Part shown: positions 1 to 10,393 of the stretch, in pieces
Layout of the letters: each line of letters opens with the position of its first letter
Position numbering within the stretch: position 1 is the first letter of the stretch
Assembly (NCBI RefSeq): GCF_033807715.1
Contig: NC_084601.1
Location: 16,360,690 to 16,424,689 of the forward strand
Direction: 5' to 3'
Source: Cololabis saira
Taxonomy: Eukaryota > Chordata > Actinopteri > Beloniformes > Belonidae
DNA: 64,000 nucleotides
Notes under the pieces: generated by a model
The model's database searches: none
What the model saw: the letters and a program-made list of their open reading frames with translations, nothing else
What the model was told of the DNA's origin: nothing
Program-made: the position numbers and the translations under genes

Positions 1-125
<125 letters not shown>

Positions 126-197
126 GAAATTATATTCCTCTGCCCCACTGCTTGATTTGTGCCTCTGTGAGAGTGTGTTATGCTATAGAACAGGGTG

Positions 198-207
198 GTG
201 TGTGTTT

Positions 208-283
<76 letters not shown>
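198..283. repeat. (TG)n microsatellite
   Basis: A TG dinucleotide run with two TTTG interruptions near its left end. It lies only 75 bases from the AC run at 1-122, so the two form a compound, oppositely phased locus. Confidence 0.96.
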
Positions 284-995
284 TCTGTGCTGCTGCTGCA
301 GATGTGTCTTGGTTCAGAAAGCGTAACACTTGTTAAGCTTTCAGATGTACTTTAAATGGCTTTCTGTAGTATTTTTTTTGTTACAACTAAATGCTGTTAT
401 AGTAAATGAGTGCTACTGCCATGTGCACTGATACACATGGCACAAAATTATTTTTTTCTGGGAGAACATGATGCATAAGGGGGGCTCCAGAGAAAAAATA
501 GCCCTTAAAAACACAACTTATGGACATTATAAGAGTGAATTGCCATCTACTGGCACTTTTGGGGATGACATTCACCTTGTAATTCAACTTCTGACATAGT
601 CTAAATAATTTATTCTTTAAAACAACTATTGCAAGTTCACATAATGTAAACAGTGATGGAATAATACAAATTTAAAAAACAGTAACAGTCCAACAGCTAA
701 AAATTACCCTCAAGAGTTAATTCAGGCAGACAATCTCCACAGTGCATGCTTACATTTACCACTCTTAATGGCTCATTCCAATTTGTCCATTTGTTCTTTG
801 ACCTGTAAGTGGAACTAATTTAGAAGTATGTGCTCTCTGATGCCTTTGGATGTCTCACCTCAATGTCCCATTTCATCCCTGGCTTCCACCTGTGGGCTCC
901 AATTTTATGGGGGAGTTAGGTTCTATATCCCTGTATGCTAGCTTGATAAATGATGCTTGGATAGACATTAAACACCAAAACCAATAATGTATGTT
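284..995. other. Unassigned AT-rich stretch
   Basis: About 700 bases with frequent stops in all frames. I see no exon, repeat or RNA signal that I can support. Confidence 0.5.
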
Positions 996-1565
996 CTGCA
1001 ATATAAGGTGCACTTAAAATCCTTAATTTTTCTCAAAAATCGGCAGTGCTTCCTATAATCAGGTGCATCTTATGTATGAATTTTATTGTGCTTACTGATC
1101 TCTAACCAATTTCATGTGGTACACTGCACTCAAAAATCTGTCAGAATCTTTTAGTGCAACTTTGGTAAGCGACAGAGCCACTCCGCTTGATTGATTGTCA
1201 GATCATTCAGCTGACACACTAAAGTCTGTCCTTGGTTGGTTAAGGGTTGCAACGTCAGACAACATTATATAACTTATTATGTAGTGCTGGCAGGCAACCA
1301 TTATCCAACATCTAGTCAATGTTACCTTACTATAACTAAGCGTCAAGCCAACATTAGGTTTTTAATGTAAACCCAATTTTCAAATCTGCATCATAATCCA
1401 GTTATAATCAAATTTTCAAAAACAAATTTTTTCCACCCTGCCACTAACTTCAGGTGTCTGCTATCGCTGGCAATGATGAACCTATCAGATAACAGTACTA
1501 ACCTCTGCTACTTTTTCTTTGTGGATTTATGGAAGGCGAATTATTTAAAATGTGAGTGCATTTTT

Positions 1566-2345
1566 TAGTGCTGTCAAGCGATTGAAAAAAATTCTGCGAT
1601 TAATTAATTAATCTTATTAATCACTTTTTTAATCTCACCTAAAAATTGCTGAGAAAAGCCCTCAACTTGAGGTGTTTTCCTTTAAATTCATTACATTATT
1701 GTGAGAGATCAAAATATTGAAATATAACAACAAAAAAAGTCATTTATTTTTTTAACAGTCTTGAACCGATGCAGTCCTAGGCATTTACATCCACTTGGCA
1801 AGAACATCCACCACCTCTCTGTCGCAGATGTGCGCATGCGCAAAGTGCTCTCCTCAAGTTTAGTTTGAGGAAGAACGTTGCTGTGGTAACATCGTTGCTG
1901 TTAACGTTAACTGTGGCTGCGCTCACGACCGGGTGCTTTGCATTTATGTTGCTAAACTTCAGCTGCTTCGGTGCTGAGCAAAGTCCTTTCCACAAAGAAC
2001 ACATATCACTCTACCTTTATCAATGGTCCCTTTGGGGTGTTTTAGAAATGTAAATTCCCCATTCACTGGACCAACAACTTTCACATGCTCCTCCATTTTC
2101 ACTTCTCTTCTCTGCTACTCCCCGTTCCTCCCCAGGCCTGTCCAGCTACAACGGGAGTCTACCAGCGGAGCTAAACACGCCCAAACACAGGGACAGCCAA
2201 TCAGCGTCCACTTCAAGGTCTGACGGACCATTGTAGAAAAAGTATTGTTAGAGATAAATAAATAGATTAAGCAATTAAAAAACATAATGCACTAAATATG
2301 CCTGTAACTAATTAATCGCAATTAACGCGTTAATCTGACACCCCT
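1566..2345 (-). mobile_element. Non-autonomous hAT transposon copy
   Basis: The left end reads TAGTGCTGTCAAGCG and the right end, read backwards, TAGGGGTGTCAGATT. This is an imperfect terminal inverted repeat with the T-A-G-x-G start seen in hAT elements. The 8 bases before it (1558-1565, GCATTTTT) and after it (2346-2353, GAATTTTT) match at 7 of 8 positions, the target-duplication length expected for hAT. Both ends carry the TTAATCGC/GCGATTAA-rich subterminal sequence common in this group. At 780 bp it is far shorter than an autonomous copy. The interior holds only the start of a transposase, on the minus strand. The coding direction sets the strand given. Confidence 0.8.
1777..2096 (-). pseudogene. 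hAT transposase N-terminus with broken BED-type zinc finger
   Basis: Read on the minus strand from the ATG at 2096, the first 45 codons are open and contain the aromatic-lysine-rich lead-in and the C-x2-C pair (ICVLCGK) of a BED-type DNA-binding finger, followed by FAQHRSS and a stop. The downstream half of the finger, ending in NAKHPV, appears in another frame, so at least one frameshift separates the cysteine and histidine halves. After that the frame runs to 1777 without the RNase-H-like catalytic core. In intact elements this finger binds the transposon ends. Here it is a dead remnant inside the 780-bp copy. Confidence 0.72.
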
Positions 2346-2796
2346 AGAATTTTTCTGTATTAGTTCAAACTGAATGATATTCTGAGTTATGGTGAAGGAG
2401 ATGAATAAAGTTTGACTTACCTGACTGTTTTGTTTCACTTAATATATCTTTTATCATGCGCCTTATAACCCGGTGCACTTTATGTATGAAAATAAACATG
2501 ATATTGTGCTTTATAATGCAGTGAACCTAATGGTCCGCAAAATAGGGTCATCAAAGATTTCACGGTGAAAGTTATCTGACTGAATAACAGAGCCAGTCCA
2601 TGTTCTCATTCTACTGGTTACACTGACCTTATCATTGGCCTTTGTAACTCCTTTCTGTACATTATTTCAGAGAATGACATGCTATTTAGGATTCAATCTA
2701 TCATAATTTTATGAAAATGAATATGTATAATACATTTTAAACATACAGTCATAAAGTGTTCAATATAAGTATGCAATGATCACTTTTATGTACATG

Positions 2797-2995
2797 TGTG
2801 GACAAATGTTATGGTAACCTTTAGTAAATAACACACTAGTCACATATATAACTTGAGACTGACAAAAGTAATGATATTTATGATAATACTTTTCCTCAAC
2901 ATTAACTCAACAAAATTGTACTTTTCCCCAAAATTGATGTTTAGACTTTTCCACAGATGCTTAATTGCATTTAGATTTGCTGTCCACACCTGTTT
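2797..2995 (-). mobile_element. Tc1-like transposon 3' remnant
   Basis: On the minus strand a short segment near 2950-2980 reads NLNAIKHLW, a decayed form of the DLNPIEHLW motif that carries the third catalytic acid of Tc1 transposases (E changed to K). About 150 bases further, the end sequence GTGGACAAATGTTATGGTAACC resembles the terminal repeat of the Tc1 copy starting near 4560 (TGGACAAATGTGTTGGTAC). No open frame of useful length remains. Confidence 0.55.
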
Positions 2996-3169
2996 ATATA
3001 GTCACCTTTGTAGTATATTAGCTAACCACATATTAGTAATAATACACATAGAACTCTTAGTTCTCCAGCTAATGCATAATTACTACCAATACATTTTATC
3101 CTATATAATGACAATATACATGGGCCTCTCTTCAGTTTGTTCTTCATCCTCTCTGTCCAACCTCCCCGC

Positions 3170-3400
3170 TCTTTTCTTCCTCTACCTGGCTGGCCTGTGG
3201 CAGAGGGTCCCCCTTATGGACCAGGTAATACAGTATTAGTGGTTTCTTCCTTCTTATTGGAGAGTTTTCCCTTGTCATTGTTTGGCTTTAAGGATTTTTA
3301 CTTGCCATTGTTTCCTGCAATAATTTATCAGGGGTCATGCTCTGGGTCTCCAAAAAGTGCCTAGAGGTTATTTGTATTTTAATAGAGGCTATATAAATAA
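3170..3400 (+). repeat. LINE 3'-end fragment
   Basis: The order of segments is a known teleost repeat tail: a CTACCTGGCTGGCCTG start, TTTCTTCC...GGAGAGTTTTCCCTTG, ATGCTCTGGGTCTCC, and the closing AATAGAGGCTATATAAATAAAA. I read it as the 3' untranslated end of a non-LTR retrotransposon on the plus strand. No coding part is attached. Confidence 0.55.
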
Positions 3401-3704
3401 AAATGAGTGGCTGACCTGACTTGCTGTTTATTATTGGTGGTTTTGTTGAATTATTTGAAAAAATTTACTCCTTTTTTGGTTCTTTTGATGAGTTTTTAAT
3501 TGCAGTTGCCAGACCAGTAATCCCTGGTAATTGCAACGTTTTGTTTAATTATTTTGTGAGAATCCCTCAATTTGTATTAATTTTGTATCATTACATTTCT
3601 GTGATTTCACTCTTAATATTGATACTGCTTAGTTTTTGTTTTTGTATGTGTGTGTTTTTTCCATTAATATTGAGCTACTTGGAATATTTTTTGCATCTGA
3701 TTTC

Positions 3705-3800
3705 TCAGCACGGTGGCTTAGTGGTTATCCCGGCAGGGGTCTTTCTTTGTGGAGTTTGCATGTTCTCCCCCGTGCTTGCGTGGGATGTGGGCAGCAAGGG
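3705..3800 (+). repeat. tRNA-related SINE-type fragment
   Basis: CAGCACGGTGGCTTAGTGGTTA resembles the A-box half of a tRNA-derived head. It is followed by GGCAGGGGTCTTTCTTTGTGGAGTTTGCATGTTCTCCCCCGTGCTTGCGTGGG-type sequence that accompanies this head in fish genomes. The B-box segment between them has been deleted. It cannot encode a working tRNA. Confidence 0.55.
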
Positions 3801-4135
3801 TTTGCATTTGTAACTTTGTATCATAACATTACAGTCTATACTTTTATAAAGGCCTAGCCAGGATTGCTGACCTTGTTTCACACTGTGCCTTGCACTTACT
3901 GTTATTCACACTACATTAAAAGAGTACAAAGAAATTTTAACAAGCTAATAATAGAAGTAAAGTACTACACATTAGCCAGGTTCAAGGTGTGTGTATAATT
4001 TTTCACATCGTTCACTATTCCATCAGAGTTGGTTAATGTAATTTATTTTTGTGGCAAAATTTGGATCACATCTAGAGTATGTAGAGTATTGCCACAAAGG
4101 CAATAAAAAGGGAACAAAGGGAACCAGAGAAGGAA

Positions 4136-4177
4136 CCTGTCGCCTGGTATTCCAGAGAAGGAATACCAGGCGACAGG
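4136..4177. repeat. Perfect 18-bp hairpin
   Basis: Bases 4136-4153 (CCTGTCGCCTGGTATTCC) and 4160-4177 are exact reverse complements with a six-base loop (AGAGAA). Nothing around it identifies an element. It could be a minimal foldback element, a structured RNA, or a replication-slippage product. Confidence 0.85.
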
Positions 4178-4864
4178 AGTTAAATCTCACACTATGATAA
4201 AATACCAGCAAGTTTGGAAAGTCTGAGAACGAAGGTCATACAAAAAGGACTTGGTAATTGTTACAGACTAAAAAACAGCAGATCCCAGAGGTTAAGAACT
4301 CATCAATGATGTGCCAATATTTTCATTGTTCAATCTAACTGGGGCTTAAGAAAGCTTTGGTCTGGTCTATGGCCATTTTTTAATATAATCCCTCTAATCA
4401 TTCAGACTTTATTGCACTCATAAACAGACCTTTCTTGATCTCAGTAAGATATATTGTTTTTATTTTCTGAAAGCTGATAAATTTAGATTAATTAAAAGCA
4501 AATGGCATTTATAAAGGCAATCAGCATCAAGCATGATGTTTAAAAAAAGAAGAAAGCAGTTCAAGGCATGGACAAATGTGTTGGTACTCTTCTCACTGTT
4601 TTCTCAAAAAGGAAAAAAAATGGTAATTACTTGAAAACTGACAAAAGTCATCATGACAATTAACTGAAAAACCAGCAAATAAGTATATATAAGTATAACA
4701 ATAAATTGATAAAATAAAAAAAAGAATGAACCAGGCCTTGACAAATACATTGGTACCCGTTGGAAAGACTGGACATAACTGGACCACAGGGACATGTCGA
4801 ACTAAATTGTGTCATGTCATTAGAATCACAAGAGTCTTTGATCTTGAAATTCTGTCTGCCAATT

Positions 4865-5594
4865 CAAAGCGTGAAGGAAAGTGAAGGAAAGAGTTATCTG
4901 TCGAGCTCTGAAAGAAAATAATAGCTAAACATGGTCATGGTTAAATATTTTGAGATCATCTCCAAATGCTGGATGTTCCTGTGGTAACAGTTGCAAGTTT
5001 TATTCAGAAGTTAAGGGTCCACAGGACTGTAGCCAACATCCCTAGATGTGGTTGCAAGAGGACAACTGATATCAAATTGAAGAAATGTAGAATATGAATT
5101 ATCACCAAGGACTCAAAAATAACTTCCAAAGAGATCTAAGGTGAACCTCAAGGTCAAGGTACATCTTACTCAGTTCACACTATCGGATCACCGAATCAAA
5201 GAGACGACAGAGGAAGACTCTACAGCTTAAAGCAAATCATAAAAGATGAGACTGGAATTTGTTACCATGCATATTGACAAGCCACAAAGCTCCTGGGAGA
5301 ATGTCCTTTGGACAAATGAGACAGAACTGGAGCTGTCTGGAAAGTCACATCAGCTCTACTGTTCACGGAGGCAGAAATTATTTGTTCAAAGGAAAGAAGA
5401 CTAACTACTATCAAACATGGAGGAGGCTCAGTTATGTTCTGGGGCTTTTTTCTGTGTCTGGCTCAACGTTCTACGAATCTAAACTGGGTAAAATGAAACC
5501 TCAAGATTATCAATGGATTCGAGAGGGAAATATGCTGCCAAAGAAAGCTTGGCCTCAGTTGTGAGTCATGGGTCTTCCAACAGGTTAATGAACC

Positions 5595-5648
<54 letters not shown>

Positions 5649-5860
5649 CAATAAAAAAAACAACAACATAAGAATGACTAAGATGAAAATACTGAACTAT
5701 TCTGAAGTGACCTTCCATGAGCTTTGGTATAAAATCCCATTGAAGAGCTGTGGAAAAGGCTAAAACATGCAGTCTGAAAAAGAAACACTTCAAACCTCAG
5801 ACAACTGGAGCAGTTTACTTATGAGGAGTGGACCAAAATATCTGTTGAATGGTGCTGAAG
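4865..5860 (+). pseudogene. Tc1-like transposase pseudogene
   Basis: The best-preserved piece is about 5259-5564. It reads ENVLWTNETELELSGK, which fits the motif around the second catalytic acid of Tc1 transposases with the aspartate replaced by asparagine, then GGGSVMFWGFF, the glycine-rich motif after it. PIEELWKRLKHAV near 5740-5780 is the motif with the third catalytic acid. Stops and frameshifts separate these pieces, and a 55-bp CA repeat has expanded between the second and third motifs. An intact enzyme of about 340 residues would cut and paste DNA by a DDE mechanism. This copy cannot. Confidence 0.82.
5596..5650. repeat. (CA)n microsatellite inside Tc1 pseudogene
   Basis: CA run with one TATA interruption, lying within the former coding region between two catalytic motifs of the Tc1-like transposase. 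Confidence 0.95.
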
Positions 5861-5894
5861 TCTCATTATGTGTTACAGAAATCATGAGGACAAC

Positions 5895-7077
5895 CCTCAA
5901 TTCAGGGGCGCAGATATGATTTTTGAATTGGGGGGGACCAAGCTGTCAGCAAATGATTCCGACTATTTTGTGTCTTACTTGAGGTTTTTGTAGTGAAATG
6001 AGGAGGTATCATAGAGATAACTTCTCCTTTCAACTAACTGGATCAGCCATTATTCATCCATGACTGTTTCCTACAGCGCTTTCAACCGGTGTTCTGAGAT
6101 TTCTTCCTACCTAAAATTCTTTCCTACCGTAGCCAAAAATTCTAATAAATAAAATCAATCAAACCTTCTTGCTGGATGCTGCAGTTAACCTTTGGTGGTC
6201 TGTCCATTCCCTGCTCTACCTGTTGATTTCCATCACTGCTTTTGGCACAAAACTGAATAACTTTTCCAGCTGTTTAATACAGCTGGAAAAGCACATTCAC
6301 TCACGCACAGGCATAAAGACATGCATTTGATTTGTCCCTCAAACATATATGCATTAAATACTGTCCATACAAAGTATTAAAATACAAGAAACTAACCTTT
6401 TCTCTTCCGCGGCGATCAGGTAGCAGGATATTATGGCCTTCTGAAGTCTGAAGTTGCTGCTATACGCATGCGCAGTCAACTCGAGTAGGAAACAATTATG
6501 GGTAGGAAGAAATCTCAGAACACCGGCTTTCAACCAGCTTTCAATGCGAGCGGCAGGAAGAAAATAGAACATTTAAATATCACAATATCAAGCTTGTTTT
6601 CTGTTTAGAAAGTACAAACGTAGGAAGATTACAAGTGAAGTAATCACCCAGTGAGTTTCTTTCAGGAGCGCACGGGTGGGGAGTGCGGTTAAGGCTGATT
6701 TATGGTTCCACGTAAAATCGACGGCGTAGGTTACGCGGCGACGCGGAGAGTTCGGTGCGTGTCGCCGCGTAACCTACGCCAAAGGGTCTGCGTTGGTGTA
6801 ACGCGGAACCATAAATCAGCCTACAAAGCGAGTTTCAGCTGTCAATCAAAAGAACGTGGGGGGGGGGGGGGGGAACATAACGCTTTCAGTGTGGACAGAG
6901 AGCGTCCGATGTAACGCAGTGCGCGCTCTCATGCAGTTAGGACGGGCTGTTACATAGGGACAGGAGGGACGGCTCGGGGACCACTATAAATCTAGGGGGG
7001 ACGGATCGGGGTCATTATAAATCTGGGGGGGACGTGTCCCCCCCGTCCCCAGTGCCATCTGCGCCCTTGCCTCAATT
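5895..7077. mobile_element. hAT-type element with perfect 8-bp target duplication
   Basis: The element runs 5903-7069. Its left end is CAGGGGCGCAGAT and its right end, read backwards, CAAGGGCGCAGAT (12 of 13 identical). The flanking 8-mers at 5895-5902 and 7070-7077 are both CCTCAATT. This length and these ends fit the hAT superfamily. Beside the ends are G-rich (GGGGGGGAC) tracts and, near 6980-7030, two copies of an ACTATAAATCTAGGGGGGACGG-like unit. It carries no transposase, contains the palindromic MITE at 6693-6821 and a 16-G run at 6858-6873, and is inserted in the older Tc1 copy. Confidence 0.88.
6693..6821. mobile_element. Palindromic MITE, copy 1 of 4
   Basis: It starts GGCTGATTTATGGTTCC and ends with the reverse complement GGAACCATAAATCAGCC. 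The arms also contain GTAGGTTACGCGGCGACGCG and its complement, so nearly the whole 129 bases can fold on itself. The same ends recur at 7905, 20796 and 41786. There is no coding capacity. Flanks do not show a clear target duplication to me. Confidence 0.85.
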
Positions 7078-7498
7078 TACTTCAAGACCGGCTATCAAGC
7101 TGTGCACGCAACAAACAATAGGCTCTAGCAGCCCCTACTAGAACTTAACAAGCCCCTATTTGTCATAGCTGGCTCAAGCTATGTCAAACATCAGGAGCAG
7201 ACAGTGTACGAGATTAAAGAATATATGTTTATTCAAGTATAACCCTAACAGAAGGAACTTAAATGATGAACTGAAATAACATACCCACAAACCATAAGGA
7301 TCCTATGAGGTGGGGAGTCGATAAATCAGTGGTGTAAATGTGGATATGTGAGACATGGTGTGGTGTGTGTGAATGAAAAGAATAGCTCAAACATAACTGA
7401 AATAACACATGGAACCTACAGCAGGGAGTGAAGGCCATGTCTGCCTCCTCTGGATCGCTCTCTCAACTGGCAGGAGCATGGCATGTATAAGCCTTAAG
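7078..7498. other. Unassigned stretch after the hAT insertion
   Basis: The first bases continue the interrupted Tc1 copy (TACTTCAAGACC). Beyond that I recognise neither an exon nor a repeat. Confidence 0.4.
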
Positions 7499-7700
7499 GC
7501 CCTGACACACCAAGCCGATTTTTGGCCGTCAGGCCGTCGATGAGCGTTGGTGCGCGTCTGTCGGCATAGTGTCCCGCACATCGCCACAGGTCGGCCTCCT
7601 CACATGTCGAATCGGCGTTGGGACATCGGTCAACAGCTCACTCTGTGATTGGCTGTTCCCAGAATTTCCCAGAATGCTTTTCGTCGTCATTTGCGGACTG
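7499..7700 (+). mobile_element. DNA-transposon left-end fragment
   Basis: CCCTGACACACCAAGCCGAT followed by alternating GGCCGTC/CGTCGG blocks is an end sequence I associate with a non-autonomous teleost DNA transposon. Short GC-rich half-palindromes fill 7515-7640. I could not find the matching right end, so the extent and superfamily are open. Confidence 0.4.
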
Positions 7701-7904
7701 AATAAAAAAAAAAACATGGCGGACATTTCTTATTTTTTTGTGAATAAAATCAATATTTGAGTTAGTTTCTGCATAAAAATCCGTTTTGATTACATTTCTA
7801 GCGAGAAATATATATTTTACTTTCATAGTATTCACTCAGTGAGTGTACAAAATCACTCGCTTGCCCGTTGTTGCAAAGTCTTTTTCAAACCGCGCCAGAA
7901 TAAA

Positions 7905-7992
7905 GGCTGATTTATGGTTCCGCGTTACACGACGCGCGCCGTACCCTACGCCGTAGGCTCTGCGTCGATTTAACGCGGAACCATAAATCAGC
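7905..7992. mobile_element. Palindromic MITE, copy 2 of 4
   Basis: It has the same ends as the copy at 6693 (GGCTGATTTATGGTTCCGCG and its complement) with a shorter centre holding ACGCGCGCCGTA. It is 88 bases long. The arms pair almost completely. Confidence 0.85.
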
Positions 7993-8199
7993 TCCCGAGC
8001 CGGCAGGCAGGCAGAAAATCCCGAAATTTTCGGAGCAAATTTCTTAACAGGCGTAGCTACAACTGTTAGATTTCATCTATTAAACCAACATTTATCTTAC
8101 TAAATGATTTATTTCAGCCAGCGGTAATTCTCCACAGAGCTGCAGGTGGTTGTGCCGTCTGGTCGGCGCTGTTTGTATTGCACTTGTGTTTTCTCAATA

Positions 8200-8650
8200 G
8201 AGCTTTGAAAAAAAAAAATGAAGCGCTGTCCTACTCCTTGAGCCCCTGAATACAGACTACTTTCAACATCCATAAGAATATTAAAGTCACCCACTATGAT
8301 GAATTTATCTGTACTGATCAATAATCCAGATAGGAAATCTGAAAATTCAGACAGAAACTCTAGATAAGCACCAGCAGGGGGCCGGTACACTACTACTAAC
8401 ACAACTGGCTTTTCTGATATCCAGCTCGGGAATTTCAGACTAAGCGTGAGGCTTTCAAATGTATTATAATTGCACGTAGGTTCAGTTTTTGTTTGGAGAC
8501 TGGAGTTATAAATTGCTGCGACTCCTCCGCCTCGGCCCATGCTTCTAGGAATATGATGATTAAAGTAGCCGGGCGGAGTTGATTCATTCAAATTAACATA
8601 CTCTTCCTCCTGTAGCCATGTTTCTGTTAAACAGAAAATATCACTCCTGG
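8200..8650 (-). pseudogene. LINE ORF2 endonuclease fragment (APE type)
   Basis: The minus strand reads DIFCLTETWL near 8650-8620 (the glutamate block of apurinic-type endonucleases), then PGYFNHHIPRSMGRGGGVA, VVVYRPPAG (the tyrosine-arginine block) and IIVGDFNILMD (the catalytic DFN block). In LINEs this domain nicks the target. An in-frame stop just upstream and the loss of everything after GDFN make it dead. The final codons down to 8109 are unrelated sequence joined at the break. Confidence 0.82.
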
Positions 8651-8906
8651 TCTCTTATTGGTACCAAATGCGCATTGGTTTCAATTTTTACGAGGTTATT
8701 TTGGTTAACGCCTCTATAACGCCGCACCTGGTGAACTTTTGGAGGGGGAGGAACTGCAACCACTTCTATTTTGCTAGGCACCTGGTTAGAGTTACATAAT
8801 GCAATCCTACAGTTTTATTGGCAGGCGTTATCCTCGAGAAGCAGCAGAGAAGCGTGTAAGACTAGCTCTGCATCCTGGCCTGGACCCAGCATTGTCAGGG
8901 GGAGTG

Positions 8907-9769
8907 TCTAATAAAACTGGCCAAATTACTAGAGACAAGAGCTGCACCATCCCGGGTGGGATGAATGCCGTCTCTTCTAATCAGACCGGGCTTTCCCCAA
9001 AACGTCTTCCAATTTCAATGAAGGCCACATCATTTTCTGAACACCACCGCGACAGCCAGCGGCCGAGCGAGAGCATGCGGCTAAACATGTCATCGCTGGT
9101 CAGATTGGCGAGGGGACCAGAAAAACCTACGGAGTCCGACATGGTTTTGGCGTAGTTACACACCGAGACAATATTAATTTTAGTGACTTCCAACTGGCGA
9201 AGTCGGGAGTCATTAGCTCCGACATTTATGATAACTTTACCAAATTTACGATTACTCTTTGCCAGCAGCTTCAAATTTGCTTCAATGTCGCCCGCTCTGG
9301 CCCCCGGGATGCACCTAACTATGGTCGCTGGAGTCGGCCTCACATACCTGACTATGGAGTCGCCAATCTCCAGGGTCGGCTTCTCAACGGGTGTGTCGCT
9401 GAGTGGGGAAAATCGGTTAGACACATGAAGCGAGTGGTGGTGTTCCGTGCGCCCTTTAGGACTACGCTTCCTCCGAACCGTCACCCAGCCGCCCTGACTG
9501 GCCGGCTGCTCGGGAGCTGCAGGGGAGCGGCTACCCTCAGCTGCTACAGGCCGGTCTGCCGCTAAGTTAGCCTGGCTAGCTGACGAGTCTATCGGACCAT
9601 GGTCAAGTTGGTGGAACCGCACCTCTAACTGACTGAGCCTCGCCTCCAGTCCTGCAAATAAACTACACTTCAAGCACTTACCTTCTTCGCTAAAGGAGGC
9701 AGAGGAATAACTAAACATTTCACACACTGAGCAGCAAAAAGGCGAAACGGTGGGAGAAGGGGAGGCCAT
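8907..9769 (-). pseudogene. LINE ORF1: Zn finger, coiled region and esterase-like domain
   Basis: 262 codons are open from the ATG at 9769 to 8981. Residues about 12-36 hold two cysteine pairs (FCCSVC and CLKC) of a PHD-like finger. A short leucine-rich helical stretch follows (LEARLSQLEVRFHQL). A low-complexity serine/proline region and a basic patch lead to an SGNH-esterase-like domain with GDSIVRYV (nucleophile block) and VIINVGANDSRL (the N-containing block). After 8981 the expected C-terminus (FWGKPGLIRRDGIHP) continues in another frame to about 8907, so one small frameshift near 8990-9000 breaks the gene. This architecture is known for ORF1 of CR1-like LINEs, where it is thought to act in RNA or membrane binding. 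Confidence 0.82.
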
Positions 9770-9965
9770 GCTAAGAGGAAAGTTACGGAAGAGAAAAATG
9801 TGCGAGTGTTGAAATAAAGACAGAAATTTACCAGATATAGTATTATGTTACCAGAAAACAATCTAAGTTTAGACAAAAAAGTCTGGAGAGATCAGAGCCT
9901 GCAAACGCCGTGCAACGGCAACAGACCGCAACACCAGGAAGTGACGTGATGCGTGACGCAATAAG

Positions 9966-10345
9966 TTACCCAATCAGCGTACCCAGCTGTCAAAATAAAT
10001 ACATAGACAAAGAAAAACTATTTCTCATCAGCTACTGGAGTCATTATTTGTTCTGGAATAAATCTGCTCTTTTTTTAGCAGTTATTTTCACAACTAATGT
10101 TTGAAAACAAACGGAGACTATGATTCATATATCTGCATCTCTGTGTGTGCGTGTGTTCATGTTTTTAAGTGAGTGAGATGTTTTCGAAGAGGTAAATAAC
10201 CATTTTAGGACCACAATGGTTTCGATACCAAAAAAATCCTTGCAATTACTTCTGGTTGTGTCTGACAGACCTTATAGCTGTGCACTTTCTAAATCACATG
10301 TGCACATTCCAGCCCACAGCAAGATCAGGGTCGATGCCAAGGTCT

Positions 10346-10350
<5 letters not shown>
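9966..10350. other. Unassigned AT-rich stretch
   Basis: No exon or repeat recognised apart from a short GTGTGTGCGTGTG run near 10142. Confidence 0.4.

Positions 10351-10390
<40 letters not shown>
10351..10390. repeat. (TC)n microsatellite
   Basis: Forty bases of uninterrupted TC. Confidence 0.96.

Positions 10391-10393
<3 letters not shown>

Larger units (their letters stand above)
996..2523. repeat. Older fish interspersed repeat, split by a hAT insertion
   Basis: A motif around 1055-1085 (ATAATCAGGTGCATCTTATGTATGAA-like, reading toward TATTGTGCTT) recurs at about 2463-2515 as a CCCGGTGCACTTTATGTATGAA form in the same orientation. These sequences match a DNA-repeat type I associate with teleost genomes, but I cannot assign it firmly to a superfamily. 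The hAT copy at 1566-2345 interrupts the span, so this repeat is the older of the two. The outer limits are approximate. Confidence 0.45.
4560..5894 (+). mobile_element. Tc1-like transposon, 5' to C-terminal part
   Basis: The left end (GGACAAATGTGTTGGTACTC) and a second inner copy near 4738-4758 (TTGACAAATACATTGGTACC) have the form of Tc1 end sequences in this lineage. The transposase pseudogene follows in the same direction. Sequence on the far side of the hAT insertion (from 7078) continues the interrupted copy, but I could not recognise the right terminal repeat there. Confidence 0.7.
8109..9965 (-). mobile_element. CR1/L2-like LINE, 5' half only
   Basis: On the minus strand the order is: a probable 5' leader (about 9965-9770, beginning near GCGTCACGCATCACGTCACT), ORF1 (9769 to about 8907), a linker, and the start of ORF2 with its endonuclease (about 8650-8200). 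The reverse-transcriptase part and the 3' tail are missing, because the homology stops near 8200. Most LINE copies lose the 5' end, so a copy that keeps the 5' end and lacks the 3' end suggests later deletion or recombination. Confidence 0.78.

Noticed and set aside
7500..7994. One complete DNA transposon from the CCCTGACACACC end to the MITE
   Set aside because: No right end complementary to the left was found, so the extent cannot be supported.
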